A stretch of DNA of 64,000 nt, taken from contig NZ_JARJEF010000006.1 of NCBI RefSeq assembly GCF_029697505.1, positions 1-64,000 on the forward strand, in the 5' to 3' direction. The notes under the pieces were generated by a model. It saw only the letters and a list, made by a program, of their open reading frames with translations, searched no databases and was not told the origin of the DNA. Of the stretch, positions 55,872 through 64,000 are shown piece by piece; the first letter of the stretch is position 1; every line of letters begins with the position of its first letter. A program made the translations under genes and the position numbers. Source of the stretch: Pseudophaeobacter profundi. GTDB lineage: Bacteria > Pseudomonadota > Alphaproteobacteria > Rhodobacterales > Rhodobacteraceae.

Positions 55872-57515
55872 ATGGCGCGTTTCATCTTTATCACTGGCGG
55901 TGTTGTTTCATCACTGGGCAAGGGTCTGGCATCCGCCGCTCTTGGTGCTCTTTTGCAAGCGCGCGGCTATTCAGTCCGCCTGCGCAAGCTGGATCCCTAT
56001 CTTAACGTTGACCCCGGCACCATGAGCCCCTTTGAACACGGGGAGGTCTTTGTCACCGACGATGGCGCAGAGACCGATCTGGACCTTGGCCACTATGAGC
56101 GGTTCACCGGCGTGCCTGCGCGCAAGACCGACTCGATTTCGTCGGGGCGCGTCTACACCAATGTGCTGGAGAAAGAGCGGCGAGGCGATTACCTGGGCAA
56201 GACCATTCAGGTGATTCCCCATGTGACAAACGAGATCAAAGACTTCATCTCGATTGGCGAAGACGAGGTTGATTTCATGCTCTGTGAGATCGGCGGCACC
56301 GTCGGCGATATTGAAGGGCTGCCCTTCTTTGAAGCCATCCGCCAGTTCAGCCAGGACAAGCCGCGCGGCCAGTGCCTGTTCATGCACCTCACCCTGCTGC
56401 CCTACATCAAGGCAAGCGGCGAGCTGAAGACCAAGCCGACCCAGCACTCTGTCAAAGAACTGCGCTCGATTGGTCTGGCACCCGATATCCTGGTCTGCCG
56501 GTCTGAAGGGCCGATCCCCAAGAAAGAGCGCGAAAAGCTGGCGCTGTTCTGCAATGTACGTCCCGATTCGGTGATTGCGGCGCAGGATCTCAAATCCATC
56601 TACGAGGCCCCGCTCGCCTATCACCGTGAAGGTATGGATCAGGCGGTTCTGGATGCCTTTGGCATCTCACCGGCGCCAAAACCAAACCTTGCCCGCTGGG
56701 AAGATGTGGCCGACCGCATCTACAACCCCGAAGGCGAAGTGCGGGTGGCCATTGTTGGCAAATACACCCAGCTTGAAGATGCCTATAAATCCATCGCCGA
56801 GGCGCTGACCCATGGTGGCATGTCCAACCGGGTAAAGGTCAAGATCGAATGGGTCGATGCCGAACTCTTTGACCGTGAAGATGCCACCCCACATCTGCAG
56901 GGGTTCCATGCGATCCTGGTGCCTGGCGGCTTTGGCGAACGCGGCACCGAAGGCAAGATTAAGGCGGCCCAATATGCCCGTGAACACAAGGTCCCCTACC
57001 TTGGCATTTGCCTTGGCATGCAGATGGCGGTGATCGAAGCCGCCCGCAATGTCGCAGGTATCAGCGAAGCCGGTTCCGAAGAATTTGACCATGAATCCGG
57101 TGAAAAGCGTTTTGAACCCGTAGTCTACCACCTGAAAGAATGGGTGCAGGGCAATCACCGGGTCCAGCGCAAGGCGGATGACGACAAGGGCGGCACCATG
57201 CGCCTGGGCGCCTATGACGCCACCCTCAGCGAAGGGTCCAATGTCGCCAATGTCTATGGCAGCAGCCATATCGAAGAGCGCCACCGCCACCGCTATGAGG
57301 TGGACATCAAATACAAAGAAAAACTTGAGGCCTGCGGTCTGAATTTTTCCGGCATGTCGCCCGATGGCCGCCTGCCCGAGATCGTGGAATGGAGCGACCA
57401 TCCCTGGTTTATCGGCGTTCAGTTCCACCCCGAGCTGAAATCCAAACCCTTTGCGCCGCACCCCCTGTTTGACGGCTTCGTGCGCGCCGCCAAAGAGGCC
57501 TCGCGCCTGGTGTGA
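55872..57515 (+). CDS. pyrG: CTP synthase
   Basis: 547 residues: amidoligase domain (about 1-265; [31 protein letters not shown]) and glutamine amidotransferase domain with the nucleophile in [10 protein letters not shown] and the His-Glu pair in [10 protein letters not shown]. Makes CTP from UTP. The frame is open upstream to 55764, but the family start is [10 protein letters not shown] at 55872. Confidence 0.97.
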   Translation: MARFIFITGGVVSSLGKGLASAALGALLQARGYSVRLRKLDPYLNVDPGTMSPFEHGEVFVTDDGAETDLDLGHYERFTGVPARKTDSISSGRVYTNVLEKERRGDYLGKTIQVIPHVTNEIKDFISIGEDEVDFMLCEIGGTVGDIEGLPFFEAIRQFSQDKPRGQCLFMHLTLLPYIKASGELKTKPTQHSVKELRSIGLAPDILVCRSEGPIPKKEREKLALFCNVRPDSVIAAQDLKSIYEAPLAYHREGMDQAVLDAFGISPAPKPNLARWEDVADRIYNPEGEVRVAIVGKYTQLEDAYKSIAEALTHGGMSNRVKVKIEWVDAELFDREDATPHLQGFHAILVPGGFGERGTEGKIKAAQYAREHKVPYLGICLGMQMAVIEAARNVAGISEAGSEEFDHESGEKRFEPVVYHLKEWVQGNHRVQRKADDDKGGTMRLGAYDATLSEGSNVANVYGSSHIEERHRHRYEVDIKYKEKLEACGLNFSGMSPDGRLPEIVEWSDHPWFIGVQFHPELKSKPFAPHPLFDGFVRAAKEASRLV

Positions 57516-57548
57516 TCCAGCCCCGGATTTCTGAAATCTATCTCATGC

Positions 57549-57578
57549 GGGTCCCCAGTTTGGGGGCCCGTTTCTTGT
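57549..57578 (+). terminator. Terminator after pyrG
   Basis: GGGTCCCC / GGGGGCCC stem (one G-T pair) around AGTTT, followed by GTTTCTTG. Confidence 0.65.
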
Positions 57579-57730
57579 GCGGGACCGGACAATACGCCAA
57601 GCAGTGCCGCGATGGGCAGAAATCCCCACTCCGTTAGCGCAAGCGGCGACAGCACAACTTGTTTCCTGTGACAGGCGCGCTATAGACAGGGCCAGATATA
57701 GAAACGTTTTTTTCGCGGAGAGACAGGATC

Positions 57731-58627
57731 ATGGCGCAAGAGATTCACCAGGAACAGTTTGACCGTATCGCCAATGGCGTCGGCTTTATTGCCGCGCTGG
57801 ATCAATCCGGCGGCTCCACTCCAAAGGCACTTGCCCTTTATGGTGTGACAGAAGACGCCTATGCCAATGATGACGAAATGTTTGGCGAAATCCAGAAGAT
57901 GCGTGCCCGTATCATCTGCGCGCCGGATTTCAGCTCTGGCAAGGTTCTTGGCGCGATCCTGTTTGAAAAGACAATGGACAATGCCATCGACGGGATCCCT
58001 GTCCCGACATATCTGTGGGAAAAATGCGGCGTTGTGCCCTTTCTCAAAGTCGACAAGGGCCTGGCAGATGAAGCGGACGGCGTACAGTTGATGAAGCCAA
58101 TGCCGGACCTGGACGCGCTGCTGTCGCGCGCCGTTGACAAGGGCATCTTTGGCACAAAAATGCGTTCGGTGGTGAAAGAGGCAAACCCTCTGGGCATCAA
58201 GAATGTTGTCGCGCAGCAGTTTGAAGTTGGTAAACAAATCGCAGCCGCAGGGCTGGTGCCGATCATCGAACCCGAGGTCGATATCAACTCCCCCACCAAG
58301 GGCGAGGCCGAAATTTTCCTGAAGGCGGAAATCAAGGATCAGCTGGACGCCCTGCCCGAACGCACCAAGGTTTCGCTGAAACTGACCATCCCGAATGAGG
58401 CCGGTATCTATGATTCGCTGGCAGATCACCCCGCCGTGGTGCGCGTTGTTGCCCTGTCTGGCGGCTACAGCACCGATGAGGCCTGCGCCCGACTGGCCCA
58501 GAACAAAAAGATGATCGCCTCTTTTAGCCGCGCCCTGACCGAGGGCCTGAATGTCGCCATGTCCGATGACGAGTATAATCAGGCGCTTGGCTCCAATATC
58601 GACAAGATCTATCAGGCCTCGCTCTAA
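57731..58627 (+). CDS. fda: Fructose-bisphosphate aldolase, class I
   Basis: 298 residues matching the bacterial class I aldolase group: N-terminal GFIAALDQSGGSTPKAL, VPTYLWEKCGVVPFLKVDKGL, GLVPIIEPEVDI and SLKLTIPNEAG. It uses a Schiff-base lysine rather than a metal, so it works when zinc-dependent class II aldolase is limited. GGAGAGACAGG precedes the ATG; a terminator follows. Monocistronic. Confidence 0.93.
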   Translation: MAQEIHQEQFDRIANGVGFIAALDQSGGSTPKALALYGVTEDAYANDDEMFGEIQKMRARIICAPDFSSGKVLGAILFEKTMDNAIDGIPVPTYLWEKCGVVPFLKVDKGLADEADGVQLMKPMPDLDALLSRAVDKGIFGTKMRSVVKEANPLGIKNVVAQQFEVGKQIAAAGLVPIIEPEVDINSPTKGEAEIFLKAEIKDQLDALPERTKVSLKLTIPNEAGIYDSLADHPAVVRVVALSGGYSTDEACARLAQNKKMIASFSRALTEGLNVAMSDDEYNQALGSNIDKIYQASL

Positions 58628-58652
58628 CATCCAGGCTCATTGAACCGTTGTG

Positions 58653-58679
58653 AAAGGCCGTCCCGATGGGCGGCCTTTT
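58653..58679 (+). terminator. Intrinsic terminator after the aldolase gene
   Basis: AAAGGCCG-T-CCC pairs with GGG-CGGCCTTT around GAT, ending TTTT; 26 nt after the stop. Confidence 0.8.
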
Positions 58680-58715
58680 GCAATGGGGGGCACGACCACA
58701 GGATCAATCGACCAA

Positions 58716-58748
58716 GGCCAGAACCACCTGCAGGCCAGAACCACCCGC
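58716..58748. repeat. Tandem 17-nt repeat
   Basis: GGCCAGAACCACCTGCA (58716-58732) is followed directly by a near copy (58733-58748). It lies between two converging terminators; no function evident. Confidence 0.55.
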
Positions 58749-58766
58749 GAAGCGCCCGGCCTGCAA

Positions 58767-58805
58767 ACAAAAAAGGGGCGGTGCCAGCTCACCGGCACCG
58801 CCCCT
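58767..58805 (-). terminator. Intrinsic terminator of the crotonase gene
   Basis: On the minus strand AGGGGCGGTGCC pairs perfectly (12 bp) with GGCACCGCCCCT around an 8-nt loop and is followed by TTTTTTG. Confidence 0.85.
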
Positions 58806-58887
58806 GCTTCTGCAACCCCGTTTCCGGGTGAGAAGTCTCAACAGTCTGGGAGGGACGACTGTACCCCCGATATAGGCCGCGGCCGGA

Positions 58888-59673
58888 CTATTTAAAGACC
58901 GGAGCACGTTTTTGCATCTGGGCTGCAATCATTTCCATTTGCTCGGGCTTGCCGATCAACTGCACCTGTTCGGCGCTTTCGCGTAGCAGGACTTCGGCTT
59001 GCGAAGCCCCGGATTCGGCATAGTCGATCATCCGCTTGGCCGCGCGCATGGCATTTGGCCCCTTGCTGGCGATGTCTTGCGCCATTGCCTGCGCTGCCGT
59101 CAGCGGGTCATCACAGACCGAGGTCACCAGCCCCCAGGTTTCAGCCTGGGCGGCGGTGATCGGGCTGGCCGTGTAGGTCAGCTGGCGCAACACATCCGAG
59201 CGCAGCAACTTTGGCAAGAGCACCATCCCCCCCATATCGGGAATAAGACCCCACTTCATCTCCATCACAGCCAGTTTGGTATCGGGGGCGGCAATGCGGA
59301 TATCGGCACCCAGTGCCAATTGCAGGCCACCGCCATAGGTTGCCCCCTGCAGTGCCGCGATAACCGGGATCTCCAGCCGACGCCAGATCATGGCAACCTC
59401 TTGCATTTCATTTGCGTCGTGATGGCTGCGCTCCATCAGCCAGTCCTCGGGGGGGGTGTTGCCCATCGCCATAAAGCTCATGAGATCAAGCCCGGCGCAA
59501 AAGCTCTTGCCCGCTCCGGACAGCACCACCACGCGCGCATCAGAGGCGGCGACCTCGGCTCCCGCCGCCAGGATAGCCTTGACCATGGCATCATCCAGGG
59601 CGTTCATCTTGTCGCCGCGCGTCAAAGTGACATGGGCGATATGGTCTTTGATTTCTAGGTTAACCCGCGCCAT
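58888..59673 (-). CDS. Enoyl-CoA hydratase/isomerase family (crotonase) protein
   Basis: 261 residues. Oxyanion-hole segments SGAGKSFCAGLDL and GATYGGGLQLALGAD are normal. At the catalytic region the sequence is VMEMKWGLIPDMGG, with E and D where dienoyl-CoA isomerase-like members have acidic residues, instead of the usual hydratase glutamate-glycine pattern; isomerase activity is as likely as hydratase. C-terminal KRAPVFK. Monocistronic with its own terminator. Confidence 0.85.
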   Translation of the reverse strand: MARVNLEIKDHIAHVTLTRGDKMNALDDAMVKAILAAGAEVAASDARVVVLSGAGKSFCAGLDLMSFMAMGNTPPEDWLMERSHHDANEMQEVAMIWRRLEIPVIAALQGATYGGGLQLALGADIRIAAPDTKLAVMEMKWGLIPDMGGMVLLPKLLRSDVLRQLTYTASPITAAQAETWGLVTSVCDDPLTAAQAMAQDIASKGPNAMRAAKRMIDYAESGASQAEVLLRESAEQVQLIGKPEQMEMIAAQMQKRAPVFK

Positions 59674-59814
59674 TGCGGCCCCTCCCCTGCGTTATCTATG
59701 TTGCTTGCGGCAGAGTGCCCTGTTGGCGCGGCCCATGCCAGCATAACGCCGGGGCACTGCAGGAAGCCCCCGGCGTTACCGATATTTTCAACAGCGGCCC
59801 AAGCCTGGCCTTGC

Positions 59815-60897
59815 CTATTGCATAGGCGGCAAATCGCGCGCCGCGCCACGACCAAAGCCTGGCCCATCCAGGGACATGACATAAAACTGATCCCCCGCTA
59901 CCAGGGCGCTGGTGGTCACCCCCAGCAGGCCGTCTGGATCCTGCAGATTTCGCAAAATATTTCCCTCTTCGTCGAACTGGATCACCATGCCCCGATGCAC
60001 CGGCGCCGGGCGCACCTTTGGCCCCAGACGCCAGATCACGCTGCGTAAAAACGGATAGGGCATCAGCACCTCCGAAGGCAGGCGTGGGCTGGCAAAGGCC
60101 AGCCAGAAGGTGCCATCGCCCTGGGCCTCCAGATTGTCGGGATAGCCAGGCAGATTGCCCAAAAACAACTCTTGCTCGCCTGCCTTGTCGCCTGTCAGCC
60201 ACAATTTATGCACCTGCGCCCGACCGGTTTCGTTGATCAACAGGAAATCCTCGGCCTGCGACAGGGCGATGCCATTGGTATAGACAAAGCCGCTGGCGAT
60301 TTTTTCGACTGTCCCATCCGGCAGGCGCCGCGCCACATAGCCGCTGTCGCTCTGCTCCCAGACGGTCATCACCGAGGTGGGTTTGGTGCCACCCAGAGTT
60401 TCAGGATCAAAACGATCCGACGAATTGGAAAAATAGATCGTCCCGTCGCGCGCAATATCCAGCTGGTTGGCATAAATCAGCGGCGCGCCTTCAACCTCGC
60501 TCACCAAGGTTTCCAGCTGTCCCGGTCCGCTCCAACGCAGGATGCCGCGAAAACTGTCCGCGATATACAGAGCGCCATCCGGCCCCGCCTTCAGGCCCAA
60601 GGGACGACCGCCCAGATCTTCGATCTTTTCCGGGGTGGCACCATCAATACGGTACAGCCCACCTGCCAGATCGGTGGTATAGATCTTGCCATCCGGCATC
60701 ACCGCCAGATCCTCGGGGCCGATTGCCCCATCGGGCAGCGACACCAGATCCAACCCGGCCAGGGCATCATTGGCTTCAAACTCGCCGGTAAAGCCCGGCG
60801 CCTTCAACGGGCGATAAACTTCTGGTGTCAGCGGGACTGGCCAAAATGACAAATAGCCCAAGCCCACACAGAGCAACAGCAACAGAATTCGTTTCAT
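59815..60897 (-). CDS. SMP-30/strictosidine synthase-like beta-propeller protein
   Basis: 360 residues: an N-terminal signal-anchor (KRILLLLLCVGLGYLSFW), then a six-bladed propeller with PEDLAVMPDGKIYTTDL, GLKAGPDGALYIAD, IYFSNSSDRF and GLLGVTTSALVAGDQFYV. Resembles the strictosidine-synthase-like/APMAP group of periplasmic or membrane-bound hydrolases. Natural substrate unknown. Divergent from the aminotransferase gene. Confidence 0.82.
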   Translation of the reverse strand: MKRILLLLLCVGLGYLSFWPVPLTPEVYRPLKAPGFTGEFEANDALAGLDLVSLPDGAIGPEDLAVMPDGKIYTTDLAGGLYRIDGATPEKIEDLGGRPLGLKAGPDGALYIADSFRGILRWSGPGQLETLVSEVEGAPLIYANQLDIARDGTIYFSNSSDRFDPETLGGTKPTSVMTVWEQSDSGYVARRLPDGTVEKIASGFVYTNGIALSQAEDFLLINETGRAQVHKLWLTGDKAGEQELFLGNLPGYPDNLEAQGDGTFWLAFASPRLPSEVLMPYPFLRSVIWRLGPKVRPAPVHRGMVIQFDEEGNILRNLQDPDGLLGVTTSALVAGDQFYVMSLDGPGFGRGAARDLPPMQ

Positions 60898-60989
60898 TCC
60901 AAATCTCCCAAGGTTTTGCGCAGTCTGCTCTGGGTTGCAACATCAGGCAAGCCTTGCCGCGGGCTGAGATTCTGGGCTATCTGCTGGGC

Positions 60990-62114
60990 ATGAAAACGCC
61001 ACGCTACACCCCGCTTGCCCTATCCCTGCCCTCGACCGTGCCTTTTGTTGGTCCCGAAACCCAAGAACGCGCACGTGGCAAGCCCTTTGCCGCCCGTTTG
61101 GGTGCCAATGAAAACATCTTTGGCCCATCGCCGCTGGCGATCGAGGCCATGCAGCGCGCTGCGGAAGAGATCTGGAAATATGGCGATGCGCAAAGCCATG
61201 ATCTGGTCCAGGCTCTGGCGGCGCATCATGGCATCCCTGCGCAAAACATTCTGGTCGGAGAAGGCATTGACGGGTTGCTGGGCTATCTGGTGCGGCTGCT
61301 GATTGGCCCCGGCGACGCGGTGGTGACATCGCAGGGGGCCTATCCAACCTTCAATTACCATGTGGCTGGTTTTGGTGGCACCCTGCATATGGTGCCCTAC
61401 AAGAACGATCACGAGGATATTCAGGCCCTGTTTGCAAAGGCTGCGGAAGTGGACGCAAAGCTGGTGTATCTTGCCAATCCCGACAATCCGATGGGTAGCC
61501 ATCACAGCGGGGCCGACATCGTTGCCGCGCTGCAGGACCTGCCCGAAGGCTGCCTGCTGTTGCTGGACGAGGCCTATGTCGAATGCGCCCCGGAAGGTAC
61601 CGCCGCGCCGGTGGACATCAATGATCCCCGCGTCATCCGCATGCGCACCTTCTCCAAGGCCTATGGCATGGCGGGCGCGCGGGTCGGCTATGCCCTTGCG
61701 CAGGCTGATCTGATCCGGGCCTTCAATAAGGTGCGCAATCATTTTGGCATGAACCGCACCGCCCAGGCTGGTGCTCTGGCGGCTCTGCTGGATCAGGACT
61801 GGCTATCGCACGTGCAACGGGAAATCGCCGCAGCACGCAGCCACATTGCTGATATCGCCGCAGAAAATGGGCTGACCGCCCTGCCCTCGGCAACCAATTT
61901 TGTCGCCGTTGACTGCGGCAGCGACGGAGCCTTTGCCAAGGCCGTGCTTGAGGCGCTGCTTGCCCAGGATGTCTTTGTGCGGATGCCATTTGCTGCGCCA
62001 CAGGACCGTTGCATCCGCGTCAGCTGCGGCCCCGAAGAGGACCTTGCCCTTTTTGCGGCAGCGCTACCCATTGCCTTGACGTCAGCGCGGACGCAGATGG
62101 CTGCATCAACCTAA
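60990..62114 (+). CDS. HisC-like PLP-dependent aminotransferase
   Basis: 374 residues, fold type I class II aminotransferase: ARLGANENIFGPSP near the start, YLANPDNPMGS, LLLDEAYVE, PLP lysine in RTFSKAYGMAGARVGYA, and RVSCGPEEDL at the end. Closest to histidinol-phosphate/aromatic aminotransferases; no his genes are near, so an aromatic or other substrate is possible. ATG at 60990 is chosen on homology; the upstream open extension has none. Confidence 0.86.
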   Translation: MKTPRYTPLALSLPSTVPFVGPETQERARGKPFAARLGANENIFGPSPLAIEAMQRAAEEIWKYGDAQSHDLVQALAAHHGIPAQNILVGEGIDGLLGYLVRLLIGPGDAVVTSQGAYPTFNYHVAGFGGTLHMVPYKNDHEDIQALFAKAAEVDAKLVYLANPDNPMGSHHSGADIVAALQDLPEGCLLLLDEAYVECAPEGTAAPVDINDPRVIRMRTFSKAYGMAGARVGYALAQADLIRAFNKVRNHFGMNRTAQAGALAALLDQDWLSHVQREIAAARSHIADIAAENGLTALPSATNFVAVDCGSDGAFAKAVLEALLAQDVFVRMPFAAPQDRCIRVSCGPEEDLALFAAALPIALTSARTQMAAST

Positions 62115-62221
62115 GCATCGTAATAAAACACATATGGTACCGATGCGCTGTGGTGTTTTTACCTGGTTTTCATTCCCTGCGCGCTACCCTTCCTGGCAGA
62201 GATGTCCCAGGAGGATCCCGC

Positions 62222-62446
62222 ATGTCCCATGACAAAGGCAACAATCACCTGCATGGGCTGCGCCAGCAGCCGGTGGCCTCGCTTGATCTGTTTGCCAACG
62301 CGCTGTCGTTTATCGGCCTTAATCTGATCTGGCTCTTCTTAGCCATCTGGATGCTGTTTGGCCTGGTGCCAGTGCTGTTCTTCGCCCTGCTGCTGAACCA
62401 TATGATCAACCGGCTGGAAGACCGCATCGCGCAGGAACAGTCCTAG
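62222..62446 (+). CDS. Small membrane protein of unknown function
   Basis: 74 residues with one long or two short transmembrane helices (about 28-60) and a charged C-terminal helix (NHMINRLEDRIAQEQS). Similar small proteins follow aminotransferase genes in Rhodobacteraceae and are sometimes mislabelled with that enzyme's name. CCAGGAGGATC is a strong ribosome-binding site, supporting a real gene. Confidence 0.7.
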   Translation: MSHDKGNNHLHGLRQQPVASLDLFANALSFIGLNLIWLFLAIWMLFGLVPVLFFALLLNHMINRLEDRIAQEQS

Positions 62447-62481
62447 CCCCCCGCAAGGCCTGTCCCTGCGAGGGGCACTGA

Positions 62482-63705
62482 TTACGCAGGCCGTGCCAGA
62501 ACCGTAGCGGCGGCGGCAAGCGCGCCCTGCCCATGCGGAATATGCAGCGCCTTGAGCCCGGTTTCGATACCGCCCAAAAGCCCCATGATCATGTGACCGT
62601 TCACATACCCCATATGACCCAGACGGAAATGGCCATGCCACTCGGGGCTGCCCGCAGGTGCAAGCCCCAGCCCGATGCCAAGCGTCAGGCCAAGGTTCTC
62701 TTCCAGCCACTGCCGCAGGTTGCTAGCACTGGGCGCGGGCAGATGCAGCGCCGTCACAGCATGCGAGCGCAGCGCCCGGTCAACAACATTCAACCGCAGC
62801 CCCTGCATAGGGTCGTCGATCGCCCCCCAGCTTTCGCACGCGGCCCAGATGGCTTCGGCCAGACGGGCATGGCGGGCCCAGACCTGCTCCAGGCCTTCCT
62901 GCTGAACAAGATCCAGTGCCGCCCGCAGACCATATAGATGATGTGTCGGCGCGGTGCCGCCAAAATACTGATAGAATTCAGCCGGATTGGCGCGCGGCGT
63001 CCAGTCCCAATACCGGCTGACACGCGACAGTTTTGCCCGCGCCGCTGCTGCCTTGTCATTGAAGAAAACAAAGCTCATCCCAGCCGGCGTCATCAACCCC
63101 TTTTGGCAGGCCGACACCATGACATCGACGCCCCAGGCATCCATTTCGAACCGATCACAGCCCAGCGAGGCAATGCAATCAGCCATCAATAGCGCCGGAT
63201 GCTGCGCCGCGTCCATTACTGCGCGCAGGCCCGCGACGTCATTACGGATCGAACTGGAGGTATCGACGTGAACACCCAAAACCGCCTTGATCTGATGGCC
63301 GGGATCGGCGCGCAGACGCGCTGCCACCTGTTCAAGATCCCAGGGGGCGGCGGTGCCAAAATCAAGGATCTCGATCTCGATTCCCAGGGCCGCGGCCATT
63401 TCCGACCAACCAATAGCGAACCGACCCGAGGCCGGCACCAGAACCTTGTCACCGGGTTGCAGGGTATTGGTCAGCGCCGCTTCCCAGGCACCATGGCCGT
63501 TGGCAATATAGATTGCGACAAAATGTTCTGTCCGCGCCAGCGCCTTCAGATCGGGGATCAGGCTATCGGTCAGGCTTAGCAATTCGCCGGCATAGATATT
63601 GGGCGAGGGCCGATGCATCGCCTGAAGGACCGCATCCGGGATGACAGAGGGACCAGGAATGGCAAGATAGGGCCGACCGGCTGATAGGTTTGTTGTGGTG
63701 CTCAT
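62482..63705 (-). CDS. Class V aminotransferase, alanine/serine--glyoxylate type
   Basis: About 407 residues: N-terminal AIPGPSVIPDAVLQAM, NGHGAWEAAL, HVDTSSSIRNDV, ADCIASLG, and PLP lysine in SACQKGLMTPAG. The family transfers amino groups from alanine or serine to glyoxylate; the exact donor cannot be told. ATG at 63705 with AAGGGAG upstream is preferred over the GTG at 63711. No serine-cycle or glycine-pathway genes are adjacent. Confidence 0.87.
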   Translation of the reverse strand: MSTTTNLSAGRPYLAIPGPSVIPDAVLQAMHRPSPNIYAGELLSLTDSLIPDLKALARTEHFVAIYIANGHGAWEAALTNTLQPGDKVLVPASGRFAIGWSEMAAALGIEIEILDFGTAAPWDLEQVAARLRADPGHQIKAVLGVHVDTSSSIRNDVAGLRAVMDAAQHPALLMADCIASLGCDRFEMDAWGVDVMVSACQKGLMTPAGMSFVFFNDKAAAARAKLSRVSRYWDWTPRANPAEFYQYFGGTAPTHHLYGLRAALDLVQQEGLEQVWARHARLAEAIWAACESWGAIDDPMQGLRLNVVDRALRSHAVTALHLPAPSASNLRQWLEENLGLTLGIGLGLAPAGSPEWHGHFRLGHMGYVNGHMIMGLLGGIETGLKALHIPHGQGALAAAATVLARPA

Positions 63706-64000
63706 CTGCACTCCCTTGCAGGGGCCGGGATGCCATGACGGTGTCCCGGCCAGATTATCGCTGGCGCAACCCTAGCCTGCACCCGGCTGAGGTCAATTGC
63801 CGAAACGCCCGGCGCAGGGCCTTTGCGCCTGCCGCGACATTGCCCCTTTGCCCCATCCAGCAAGGGCCACTGCCCCACCGCTGCAAGGTAGAACGCTTGC
63901 ACCTGAGCCATGAGCTGCTTAAATGGCGCCAGCAAGTAACTAGAAAGCGCAAAATGACAGTTCAATTCCGCCGTTATTGCAATCAGGTCTGCCCCTCATG
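63706..64000. other. Right edge, no supported gene
   Basis: Contains the promoter region of the class V aminotransferase gene. An open frame from ATG 63954 runs off the edge on the plus strand (MTVQFRRYCNQ), too short to judge. Confidence 0.4.

Noticed and set aside
63954-64000. Possible start of a plus-strand gene at the right edge.
   Set aside because: Only 15 codons are visible and there is no clear ribosome-binding site.

Overview
The window is high-GC, densely packed DNA from an alphaproteobacterium, most likely a marine Rhodobacterales (Roseobacter group) member. This rests on the mix of genes: a gene-transfer-agent-type spike gene pair, a glycerol ABC transporter with its DUF2160 subunit, a cobalt-type nitrile hydratase, DUF2842, and the purA / secG / pyrG / class I aldolase neighbourhood. 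No database search was possible; families were recognised from motifs and overall sequence.

Left end (1-7450): the first 120 bases are the end of an IS21-family element inserted in the 3' part of a hisI paralogue. Next to it is what looks like a zinc-starvation locus: a Zur-like operator between divergent hisI and a COG0523 metallochaperone GTPase gene, then a tight operon with yidD, thrS, a SnoaL-like protein and a DUF1826 protein. A GlxA-type regulator follows, divergent from a class III alcohol dehydrogenase that has lost two of the four structural-zinc cysteines.

7450-14240: a glpVSTPQU-type glycerol ABC transporter operon whose two ATPases are complementary in their defects, predicting one intact and one degenerate ATP site. 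14436-18428: an orphan BlaI/M56 pair and a large chemoreceptor. 18783-20954: a reduced hydroxyproline locus (epimerase, a DapA-like gene shortened by two in-frame deletions, a divergent GntR regulator with a palindromic operator).

20955-26120 is looser accessory DNA: cold-shock protein, glycosyltransferase, small secreted and unknown proteins, about 1 kb of decayed sequence, and an orphan GTA/phage head-spike pair. 26119-34819 is a conserved housekeeping stretch (GST, yciB, transporter, ftsY, lysoplasmalogenase, xseA, purD) ending in a PAS-LuxR regulator. A frameshifted VCBS/FG-GAP pseudogene, a ferredoxin, a lipoprotein behind a perfect 16-bp inverted repeat, a Crp-family regulator, a nuclease and a candidate CRP-controlled small RNA follow (34820-38600).

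38700-63705 is again mostly core: DegP, HflKC, glutathione reductase, rpiA, sdaA, thiamine pyrophosphokinase, a long acidic protein of unknown function, purA, nitrile hydratase, secG, pyrG, fructose-bisphosphate aldolase, a crotonase, an SMP-30-like protein and two PLP aminotransferases. I saw no rRNA, tRNA or CRISPR array.
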